A stretch of 64,000 nt of DNA. Source: Theocolax elegans. Lineage: Eukaryota > Arthropoda > Insecta > Hymenoptera > Cerocephalidae. Both the position numbers and the translations under genes were made by a program. This document shows positions 37,101 through 48,600 of this stretch, one piece after another. The notes below the pieces were generated by a model that saw only the letters and a program-made list of their open reading frames with translations, was not told the origin of the DNA and searched no databases. How positions within the stretch are numbered: the first letter of the stretch is position 1; each line of letters opens with the position of its first letter. Location of the stretch: the NCBI GenBank assembly GCA_026168455.1, contig CM047428.1, positions 18,132,759 through 18,196,758 on the forward strand. The letters run 5' to 3'.

Positions 37101-39001
37101 ATGAAAAAAAAGAGATCTAAAAAGGGCAACAAGGTGCATGAGAATGCAATGAAAAGTGATACAGAACCTGAAAATCAAACGAACAATGGGAGTGAAGTGT
37201 CAGTGGAAAATAATAAGAGTGTTAATAATGACGACAAGAAAAAAGAAAAAAAAGTTGTATTAGTAGAGTCAAAAAGTGATCATAAAGTGCCTGAATCCTT
37301 AATAAACAATGTATTAAAACACAGTGTTCCTCTTCCAGCGACAATGCCTACAGTTAAGGGTATGTATCTTATTAAAACTTCTATAAATATTAAATTAGAT
37401 TATTAAAAATGTATATTACTTATATTCTATGTTCATAAATAAGTTTATACAAAACTGTAGAGAAATAAGTAATTAACATGTTTTGTCATGTTTGTATTAC
37501 ATTTATTTGAATATAAAACATTTTCCCTTGCATACATTTGTTTGAGTAACTTTTATTTTTAATATTCTTTAACATTACTTTTTAGGGTATGACTTCAACA
37601 ATGGAATAGACTATTCAGCCCTATTTAGAAGTTATAAGCACTCCGGTTTTCAAGCAACTAATTTTGGATTAGCAGTTGAAGAAATTTTGAGAATGCTTGT
37701 GGCACGTAGGATACCTTTGGAAGAGGATCAAGAGGATAATCTAGAAGAAGATGAGTTTATAAAGCGGAGACACGGATGCACAATATTTCTCGGTTATACT
37801 TCCAACATGGCTTCCTGTGGAGTAAGAGAAACTATTCGGTATTTAGCAGAGCACAGAATGGTATTACTTCCAAGTAGACAAACAATTAAAATATAATAAA
37901 ATCATAATTACTACTACTTTAATATTATATTTTACAGATTGACTGTATTGTTACAACAGCAGGTGGAATTGAGGAGGATTTTATAAAATGTTTGGCACCT
38001 ACATATGTAGGAGATTTCCACTTAGATGGTAAAACGTTAAGAGATAAAGGAATAAATAGAATAGGAAATTTATTGGTACCAAATGACAATTACTGTCTAT
38101 TTGAAGATTGGGTAATGCCAATCTTAGACAAAATGTTGGAAGAACAAAAAAAAGTGTGTATTGGTAAAAATGTATATATAATGTAAATATTGATGAAAAT
38201 AAAATTTTGTAGGGTGTTTTGTGGACTCCATCAAAAGTTATTGCAAGGTTAGGTGAAGAAATAAATAATCGTGAATCTATTTATTACTGGGCAGCTAAGA
38301 ATAAAATTCCAGTATTCAGTCCAGCTTTAACAGATGGAAGTCTCGGTGATATGATGTATTTCCATTCATTTAAGAATCCAGGTCTTGTTGTCGATATAGT
38401 CTCTGGTAAGATCAACTCTAGGAAAAATAATAAAAACTATTAATATTTTTAATAAATTAGATTTTTAATATCTAATAGATTTAAGGAGAATAAATACAAT
38501 AGCCATGAAAGCTGTTAGGAGTGGAGTCATTATCATTGGTGGTGGAGTTGTAAAACATCATATCTGTAATGCTAATTTAATGGTATGGAAAAACTAAATA
38601 TAAAAAATTGTATATAAGAATCTTTATAATTTTATGAAATACGTTAAATTTTATAAAAAATTTTAAATGGAAAAAGAATTAATATAAATTACTTTCAATA
38701 GAGAAATGGTGCAGATTTTGGTGTATTTTTAAATACCGCGTCCGAATACGATGGCAGTGACAGTGGCGCACGACCGGACGAAGCAGTTTCTTGGGGTAAA
38801 ATAAGAAAAGATTCCAAAGCCTGTCAAGGTAGTTGATCATTTATTTAAAATAAATTGATTAACTTTATAATTATTTATAACTATTATATATTTTTATTTT
38901 AGATTTATGCCGAAGCATCTCTAGTCTTCCCTTTACTGGTAGCCGAAACTTTTGTACGTCATTTCGTATCTCACAAAATGCGAGTTGTAACTACTGTTTA
39001 A
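37101..39001 (+). CDS. DHPS: Deoxyhypusine synthase, with a frame conflict at the last exon
   Basis: Exons: 37101-37359, 37586-37860, 37938-38153, 38213-38405, 38479-38582, 38702-38828 and a last one from 38903. The enzyme uses NAD and spermidine to modify one lysine of eIF5A, the first step to hypusine. Conserved blocks include [82 protein letters not shown]; Lys382 in WGKI matches catalytic Lys329 of the human enzyme. The N-terminus has roughly 50 extra Lys/Asn/Glu-rich residues. Exons 1-6 join in phase. Exon 6 ends after CAA G, but the only acceptor before exon 7 (AG at 38901-38902) leaves one extra A before the conserved [17 protein letters not shown] frame. The conserved frame (38904 to stop 38999-39001) is otherwise intact. 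Sequencing error, unusual splicing or real damage are all possible. Confidence 0.93.
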
Positions 39002-39005
39002 TTAT

Positions 39006-39022
39006 AATAAATTATAAATAAA
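39006..39022 (+). terminator. Poly(A) signals of DHPS
   Basis: Two overlapping-range AATAAA hexamers (39006-39011 and 39017-39022) lie just after the DHPS stop codon. Confidence 0.5.
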
Positions 39023-41600
39023 AATCAAAGTCGTTTTGTATACAAGTAGCGTAGAAGACGTAATGTAATAATTATTTATTATCTTTTGATTAAACAGTTT
39101 TACAAAATTAAAAAAATACTATTAACAGTTAATGTTAATACGTATAAAATTGTACATTTATTTTGAGCGATAAAAGTAAGAAAATTAATGTTATTAAAGT
39201 GCGCCCTTAATTATCGGAAAATTCATTCGTTCGCTAAAAATAGTAGGACGAACAAAATTAGAAAGGGTTGTTTCCTCGCCCACGTATGTAGACACCTGCA
39301 TGTATGCATATAGATGTTGCACAAAATCGTTTCCATCACCTGTCGCGCACGCGCCTTTCAACCTATAAACTGTATGAAAATAATCCAGTTTTCACAAAAT
39401 CATTGTATTAATTACGACTTTTGAATAATTTTTTGCTAGTTTAGTGGATAATCAGGGTAATATTTTTTATTACAACGTTTTTATAACTTTATACAGCTAA
39501 TTTCAGTAAGTTTGCGGTTTGTGCACAAAAAAATTTCGTTATAGATTTACATAATAAATATTATATTTTCTAAATTAATAATTTTTTTGTGTAATAAAAT
39601 GGTTTTTATTTATTTATTTTAAGTTAGTTTATGTAATTGTAAATTATATTTATACTTGCCTGCCGATGGAGCAGTGAATCATCAAGGTAATAATTTACAA
39701 AATATATTTATTTTGACTTTTTGTGTCTTAGGTCGCTTGGAAAGCAGAAAACTCGCAGAAAGTTTTGGACGGTGCCGAGAATATGGACACTAAAATAGAT
39801 TAATTTTAGTTAACGAGATTTCGACAAATTTTTATGTTTATTTATGTGCCTGATACCAATAAATATATTTTTCCTGCTAATGCATGCGTTTATATTTTTT
39901 TTCTTTCAAATATACTTAACTTTCTAATCTGTACTAAAATTATTCCTTTTCAGACACGCATTCTTGTACACATATTTACAATTGGCTTAGTGCAATAAAC
40001 TTTATTTGCATGCCAGATTAATTTATTGAAGAATTTGACATAGATTACTCTCTTAGAGAAAAAATTTTTTTATAATCATAAAAGTATTTTCGTGTGATTT
40101 AACAGTTTGATATTTGAAAGATGTTAATCTCTTTTGTGGAATGATAAACCAGAAGTTCATTGCCTGAATGATTAATTATTTGTTTAAACTTTACAGATTA
40201 ATTATTATTTAGATAAAGATATTAAACTCGTCATCCAAACGAACATAATAAGTCGTACCCAATAAAATTAAGAGAATTCGGATTATTAAGTAATTTTGCA
40301 AAACACATTGGTGACCAAATCATACGAACTTATAATATACTTTTGCTTCATCGAAGTGGTAATTAATAACTCAAACATATAAAATCGACATTAATATTTC
40401 AGTTCAAAGCGATAAACTATGCTTTAACCGTCATTGATTGCCAACAACGGTAATTTTTAACTTAAAATAAACAATGTACTCAAAGGTAAATTGATTAAAA
40501 CCTATCGAAACTTATAATTAACCATTCATTATTTTATTTTTGTATATTAAGGAAAACTTTATAGAAAATCCTTTAATCTGGGCATCGATTTCATTTTTAG
40601 AAAAATACGCGATATCTCTTAGATTTCAAAATTAACGGGATGTCGGACCTAAATTACAGGAATCTGCACCTTTCAACCCAAAAATTATATCTAAAATATT
40701 GCATTAAAAATCTGAAAAAATTCATACGAATAGCTGAAAACATAAGGAAGAGCTTGACGTTATGATTTTTTAACGAAAAATCAATTTTTAAATAATACTT
40801 GAATAAATAATTTAAAAGCATAATCTTTCAACCCAAACTTCGTGATCAAATTATGAATTTAAAAATCTGGAAAAATTTGGGTATATTATTTAAAACATAC
40901 CTGAGGGCTTGACATTCAGCGTTTTTTAAAAACTTAAAGAAAGTACAAAATGATCATTTTCTGGGTCCGACATCCCCTTAATAATTTATTAATTTTAAAT
41001 TTTGTAATGTTGTTTACTTTTTGTAAAAGCATAAAATTGTTTTATGCCGTAATCCTGGGTCTTCCCACTTGCATTCTAAACTTTTTTTGAAGTGAATTTG
41101 TTTAAAGTTTTTATTTAGTATTTTAAACACGTTTTTTGATCGATAATGTTATAAGATAATATTTTAAAAGTATAGGTTTGCATTCGATTATCAAGTTTAT
41201 AGCTTTACAAAAATTTTGGAGGGTAAATAATATTTCTGTATATAAACATAATAGAACGAATTATTTCCTAAAATTCTTGATTACCTTGATAATAAAATAC
41301 CGAGAGAAAAAAGTAGTTAGTTTAGAAGTGCAATAACTCCTAAATACGACGAGATGTCCAACTTTTTTAACAGCAAAAGAAAAAGTATGTGGGTTTTATG
41401 ACAAAAACTTTCCTATTAAAAGAAAATGAAGTTGAACTAAAAAAAAAAAAAGAAAAGCAAGAAAGTACAAGAAAAAGGAAATTTAGTATCATTAGAAAAG
41501 ATTAATTATATGTAGCTATATAAACAAATCGATAATATTAGATTAACAAGGCGAAGCAACAGTTTTCACATAGTTTTAATACGATATATATATATAGTTA
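39023..41600. other. Non-coding spacer with one inverted-repeat element
   Basis: No supported gene lies between DHPS and the promoter of the next plus-strand gene. The stretch is AT-rich and holds the TTAA-flanked element at 40632-40981. The rest shows nothing I can interpret. Confidence 0.5.
40632..40981. mobile_element. TTAA-flanked terminal-inverted-repeat element, piggyBac-MITE-like
   Basis: The left end at 40632-40650 (TTAACGGGATGTCGGACCT) is the near-perfect reverse complement of the right end at 40963-40981. Both ends carry TTAA at the outer edge (40632-40635 and 40978-40981), the target duplicated by piggyBac-type transposases. Inside, a unit of about 155 bases is tandemly repeated: blocks starting CTTTCAACCCAAA at about 40669 and 40825, and AGCTTGACGT/GGCTTGACAT at about 40751 and 40907, keep the same spacing. 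There is no coding capacity, so it would be a non-autonomous copy. The superfamily is inferred from the TTAA only. Confidence 0.6.
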
Positions 41601-42251
41601 TAGTTAAGGGTAGATTAATGTGGTGGGTGTAGAAAGTGTTAAAAAAAAGAAGAAGAAGAATAAGGAAAATGAAAGTGTAATCAATTGAAAAGGCTCGATA
41701 GGTATAGATAAAGAAAGAAGAGAGTGAGAGGGAGAGGAACCCCTCGTTCCTAACAGGTGGCGCGCGAGGGTAGAGGGAGAGAGAGAGAGAGGGAGTATAC
41801 GTGTGAGCAACCCCCGGGGATAGAGAGAATATTTGAGCGAGGGTTGCTCGCGCACGAGGGAGGGCGTCTTTATCGCGTTTGCGCGACCAGTCGTCTCCCG
41901 TGTGTCCGCGTTCGCGGTCGGGTACTGATAGCCTCGACTCCTAACACCTGTCCGCACCTGTTCTCCGGGGATAAAAACAAAAAAGAAGAGGGTATTACAA
42001 CGAGTTTGGTTGGACGGTTGTTACGTGGCCCGCGACTCAATTAATCAAGGTCGCGGGGCGGGGGCCTATCGTATACAACTCGTGTGTGCTAGTGATGTAT
42101 AGATCAAAATTATAGGTATATATATATATATATACATGTGTACGCGTACACACCTGTGAGGTATATACATATATACTCCCATATATACGTGCCCATACGC
42201 AATATATATATACTCACATACCAGACCGAGATTAATCCGGCATGAGAGATG
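41600..42251 (+). promoter_or_regulatory. GC-richer promoter and 5' leader of the 42.25 kb gene
   Basis: From about 41700 the sequence becomes G+C- and CpG-rich with (GA)n (about 41774-41792), then a (TA)n tract at about 42117-42135 before the start codon at 42252. This fits a GAGA-type promoter and leader. Ten bases before the start an out-of-frame ATG (42242) opens a frame that overlaps the main one through the exon 1 donor, which could lower translation. The exact transcription start cannot be placed. Confidence 0.5.
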
Positions 42252-42589
42252 ATGGACGTGGAGGAAACCAACACGGCCTCCACGGCGAGCTCGTCGCCTG
42301 CACCCTCCAGCCCTGCCGCCGATTCGACCTTCATCAGGTATCTATAACCTATTACAATAAATCACTCACCACCACCTCCACCCACTACTACTGCTACTAC
42401 TACTACTCGACTACGACTACTACGACTACTACTACTACTACTATTTCTACACCTGTACCTATATGAGTATTTATTAAGTTTATCGCTATACTGCTTATCG
42501 TTTACATTTCCCTCTGTATTCGCGCTTGCGAGGATTTTAGTATTACTACTTCCGCCTGTACGCGAATACGTGGTTGTGACCACCTATAT

Positions 42590-42620
<31 letters not shown>

Positions 42621-45600
42621 AGTAGTTAAGTGCAGGTGCAACCGTAGATCCAGCAGGGTGCTTTAGTACGATTAATTATTAATATACGAGGGGTTCCAGA
42701 GATTTCGGTACTTTTCGAATTTTGTCTACACATACACATACCTATATGCGCAATATTTAAAATACAATTATTCTCATTTATATCCGTTAACACTATATTA
42801 AATATCCAATTTTTCAAATCATACGTTTAGTTTTATTATCTACAAATATTGAATTGTACATATATCTTACCTCGAAATATATACAATAATATCTTACGAA
42901 TACATACATACATATATATACACAGTTAAGATAATTTGATCAATACTCTATTAATTATGTTAAAGTATAATTTTTCATATCATAAATTTTTTCAAAAAGG
43001 TATATATTTTTTTCTGTTTTACCTACACACACACACAGACACACATATGTATGCGTGCTGTTTACATTTTGATTGGGCGAGATTAAATGTATATAACGTT
43101 ACCTTCCTAAGGGATTTCACATATACATAATTGTAACAGTATATTTATGATTTAATTCTGTTTCCATTTGAGAATGAATATGGAACTCGATCTAATAGAT
43201 AATCATAATACATTTACAGAATTGCAAATGGACTGTGCAGTTATACTTTGTAGTAGTATAGGTGTATATTCAACCCGACTGTTTAGATTTCTAATGTATT
43301 TAATATACCTCCATCCCATTCTCATAATTATGTTCATCTACACATATTGTTCATCGCGTAATATATATATATGTGGTATATCGCTCATCACCTTTATCGA
43401 TTTTAAATTTTCTCAAATTATAGTATTTCTCGATCACTTTCGTATCCGACAGCATTGGCTTATCTTTTTTTTTCTACGCAACAAACTTCATATTACAGTA
43501 ACTTATTAGGAACTTTTATATTTTTATAATATTGAATATTTAAGTGTATGAATGATTCTAAGTAAGCAAATATGTAATAAGTTAATTATTGCAGTGTTTT
43601 CAGTTAAATGTAAATGTTTATTTTGCAATTGATCTAGGATAAATTAACAAGCTATAATATTATTTACAAATCTTCCAATTAAATAATTCACATTAAATTG
43701 CTAAATCTATTTTAACAACGTAATCGTATATACGATAGTTCCGGATAATAAAAAGATAATTGAAAATTCCCATTTTCAAGGAAAATACACATTTGAGAAG
43801 AAAAAAAAAGCAAAACAATACGCACGAAATATAGGTCACGCAGTATCGAACGAGAAATTTAAAATTTGCAACTGTAATACGAGTACCCCCCTCGAAGCTC
43901 GTTTAATGCAAATTCTATTTTATATTCTATTTGCACGATAGTATAAATCATCGCGCGACAACAGCCAAACCACTAGCATCCCTCGTAGAACAGCAAAAAA
44001 AAATATGACTGATTTAAATATAAAAAAAATTGAGAGACAAAGAGGGGACGAATACCTGTCGAACGGTCAGGAAAACGTCCCTCTGAGTCGTAAAAAAAAA
44101 AGAACGCGACGGAAAGTCGAGGTACGAACTCGAATAGCTCGTCTAAATAATTCAAATTTTAAGTGCGCACCTAGAGAGAAAGAGAGAGAGAGAGAGAGCG
44201 AGGGAGTGAAAGAGAGAGAAGAGAGAGAGAGAGAGAGGGTGGGGGAGGGAGAGGGAGAGATCGCGCGCGCACAACTGACGTCCTTGTTTTCCATTCTGCC
44301 GATTAAAAATGTAAACCGCGCGCAGACAACTGCGCGAGGCTGCTTCGGTCAGCAGGGACGTTTGATTTCTCTGGAGAGAGACGTGTATGTATATCTGTAT
44401 GTATATGTGTTTTCGAAGAGATGGGCGATACATGCATATGTGTGTTTACGCACTACTCGCGTGTTTTACGCGCTTTTGTATACTTTATATAGAAACGATC
44501 TCTTTCTCCGAGTTATAACCTTTTTCCTTTCTTACCGCGTTTCTATGTACTATCTGATACAGTAAAAATTCGTATACTATCCGTACATCCGTACATCCAC
44601 ATGCAAATGAGTAATGTATGGTGTAGTTGTAAATTTTAATGCACCACTATCCAAAATATATATGTATTTAAACATCTAAAATTATTCTTATTTAATTAGG
44701 TATCGCTGGCTTGAAAAGCTTTAAATACCTCACTTCCAAAGAACATTCGAAAAAGTTAATAGAAGCAGTTGGATAAATCAAAATTTTTTGGCAAGAACAA
44801 GATAACAAAAAGACGATTAAACTAAAAGTTTTTAATTAAAAGACTTTATCTGAAACTCGTATGATAAAATGGTATAATTTGGGTTACGTAAGTCACATAT
44901 TCAAACTACATCTAACTATAAAAAGTTATAAACTGACTTTGTAATAAACGGACAACTAATAAGTATAGTTTTTAATTAAATTTTAGGGACTTTCTTAGAC
45001 TCCCACATTCCCTTACGCTTCAAGATAGTAGATATATCGGGGTCAACGAAACATTTTTTATTATTATGAAAAATACAATTAACGTTTAAAATTTGTTAAA
45101 GAAGGAATATAGATTTTGAATAATTTACTGTATTTTTCATTTAGTATACGTTATAAACGTAAATTATATGAGGAGGTATACCTATAGGTGGTACCATTAA
45201 TTACAATTTGTTCGTTCAATAGTAAAACAAATAAATAAAATTAGAAATGAAATTAAGTTTGAATTAAAAAAAATGTAATAAATTAATTGAACTACGTATG
45301 TGCACTGTGAAAAAAGCATTGCTTAAATAGCTAAAACTGAAGTTGCTGTTGCAAAAAATATGGTAACCCAAAAACAGCAAATGTTTTGGAAATGTTAACC
45401 AGCAGTCGCAGCAAACGACGTTTCGCTACAGTTTTCAGCGACTCTTATAATAACTACAAACATACTTTTTGTTAAGAAACAACTTATTTTTGTATCATTA
45501 TTTTTTATTATTTGTAATATTTTTCTGACTATAGTAAAAATGGAAAATTTGCAAATACGACTTAACTTTATAATTTTATGTCACATATATATATATATAT

Positions 45601-48600
45601 TTTATGTTATATACCCTATTTCGACATTTGATATCGACAATAGAACGTACATGTTATCTTATATCAACTTATGGAAGTTTCGATGAAGTATAATCATCAA
45701 TATCCTAGTAAAAAAAGAAACTAAGTAATTAAAGAAAATAGACTTTAGTTTATTGTCGTTTTTTAAAGTTTTGAATTATTAGTCCGTTTATTATCACGTA
45801 TATGTATTGTACAAAAAGGTAAATTTTAATCCATCAAAAAACTTGAAGTTGAGATTAATAATGATAAAAATTAAGTTTTTCTGTTAACGAAGGTGTTAAA
45901 CTTAAAATAGCAAATTCGTCAATTTCATTTTTTGTAATTGCCAAGTATTTTATATCACGTACAAAGTAAGATGATGAAAAATATTATAAATTTCTATTTG
46001 GAAAGCTTTGTTTATCTTTGGCGGTTAGGTTTTAAATATATACAATTTTATGTTAATTATCTTGGAATATTATTTCTTGAATTTTTTCGGACACTTTCCA
46101 AGATCTTAACAACTTCGTAACATCTTCGACGCTCATTATTTATTCTAAATATACGTTACTTTTTACTTACATTAAATAGTTAAATTTAATGTTCGGACAT
46201 CGGCACAGTAACAAAATTTATATTTGAATTAACATCATAGCTTTGCTGTTCTTACGAAAAAAATTAAAAAAGCTACAAATACTACTTTTTTCGTTACTAC
46301 GAACAAAAAATTGGTTAAGAGATGCTGTATGTTACTATGTTGACACGAGTTCCCGTAGCAACCGATTGTTGCTTATTTCAACAATTGCAATCGCACTGCA
46401 GTTTGCATACTACTTTCTGTAGCAAAAAAATTTTGAGTTCACGTATCAAATTATTTGCTACTACTGACTTGCAATGTACCTTTCGCTAATTTAATCACAG
46501 AATTTTTTTTCAGTGCTGCAGTTATATAAAAACAAAAATAAAGTTGAATATTGACTCTAAATAAATTTGATTTGTAGATTCTTGACGTATTACTTCAATC
46601 ACTAATTTGTCATTTATCGATTTGAATAACGTAATTTTGTTTGTTCCTTTTCTTGATTAATTGTAAATTTGTTGTTATAGGTATATGTAACGATATCTGC
46701 GCTCGATATTAATCCGGTGTAAATATTAGTACAGACAAATTAAACTTAAAAAGGGTAATTAATAAAATTTTAATAGGGTATTTTAAATAAAAATATTTTA
46801 ATTAACAGTTGTTGAGAATGTCAGGATATTGAAATATATGTTTACGGATAGTTGCAAGTGGTGGAACATTGTTTAAATAGTTCGAGAGTTTAGTCAGCTT
46901 CCTTTTTAAATATTGAATGACACAACTCGGATGAAATGATTTGCCACAAGCGGTAGAATTTTTAAGAAGCGCAAAAAATACTTTTAATGTGCGTAAAACA
47001 CTTAATTGAACCTGACTTTGACTTATACAATATTAAAGGTTATATGATATGAGAATATAAAAATATTATTATATTAAAAGTTTTTAGGTGCATTATAAGT
47101 ACGAATAATATTTATATAAATTAATAAAAAAGTAGAATTAATATTAACGCGTCCTAGTGGAAATTTTAATCTTAGAACAAGATAATACAATTCTTATAGT
47201 AAAAATCATGTACTGAAATGCTTTTTGATCTGGTTTTAATACTTAATAGAATGATCATAACTTCGAAATACATATTCAAATAATCCTTCCAGCTTTCCGC
47301 GAGCATTATAAGCTTTAACGTTCTTACAGACTCGGATGTCTTTCTAAAGTTTCCATGTAATTTACAACTGATTTGTGTCATATTTGTAGTATTTACGATG
47401 ATAAACGTGATTCACTACGTTTCCAGTTGTTCATTTTTAATTGCACTTTAATAGGTCATAAGCAGATTCAAACTTGATATATGTTGACAAGCTAAAAAAG
47501 AGCTTCAAACAGGAGAAAATTTACAATTGACTTGAATAAATGGTTAAAAAATGTAAGAAAAATCGTTTTATCGGAAGGATAAAAATAGACACATTTTTGT
47601 TTTTATCTCGACTAATTTTAGCCTACTTTATTAAAACAATTTATTTATTACTTATATTATCAAATGGAAATACGATTTCTACTAGGGGTGTTGAAAATAA
47701 TATTAAAGCAGCGGAAACGTCGATACAATGAATAGTACCATAGGTGACTCGATGATAGAAAAGCGTATGTGACGTCACTAAAAGTTCGCAAACAGCTGAG
47801 AAGCACTATTGGTATATTCCTATTTAAAACGACGCATACCGATCATTTATGAGCAAAACGCATGTAACCTGTCCGTTAAAAAATTTGGTAACAAGTTTAT
47901 AATTTCCAAAATAGAGTTGAATCAACAAAAAAAAGCAAGATTTACTACTAGTAATAATTAATAATGATATTGCCAATAAAATTCGTGAGCGTCACAGTCA
48001 CAATACACATCGATCACCTGTCAATAACTTAATTTAATTTGTAACTCTAAGGCCGTCATAGAGAAAAGGTTGTCATTCGTATAGGTCATTTTCAGAGCGT
48101 AGATATCAACAATATGGATGATGTCTCGCCAAGAGGCCTCGTTGAGATGGACAATTAACTTTTGTTCCCAAATGACTCAGGGCACAGAAACCACGAACAC
48201 TTCAATGCTGTAAATCTCTCGAGCAATGTTTGAGTAAAGTGCAATCGAGTAACAGACAGGAGCAATCAAAACACGTCTGTCTACTTACCGAAGGATAGAG
48301 AGAAAGAGAGAGAGAGAGAGAGAGATAAGGAATGATTTTGTCCAGTCGAGTGAGATGCAATCGATAGGAAGCTAACTCATCCTCGCGGAAGACAATTTTT
48401 CGATAAGATATTAGGGTTGATGTATACATTTCTGCCGAACTTCTCTCATTATTTAAACTGTTTTTTTAGCACGCGCGTATCCTTATTACTCCACTTTTTC
48501 ATCCTTTCGAGCGTTAAATGAGTTTTTTAAATTTTAATATAACCGTTATATTATACTGATAAGTTTTTGAATTATTTTCAGTATAGTCTACTTCAATTGC

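Noticed and set aside
44005..44565. A 186-codon plus-strand open frame
   Set aside because: Most of it is Glu/Arg repeat produced by the (GA)n tract, and both ends lack any motif. It is open because GA repeats contain no stops.
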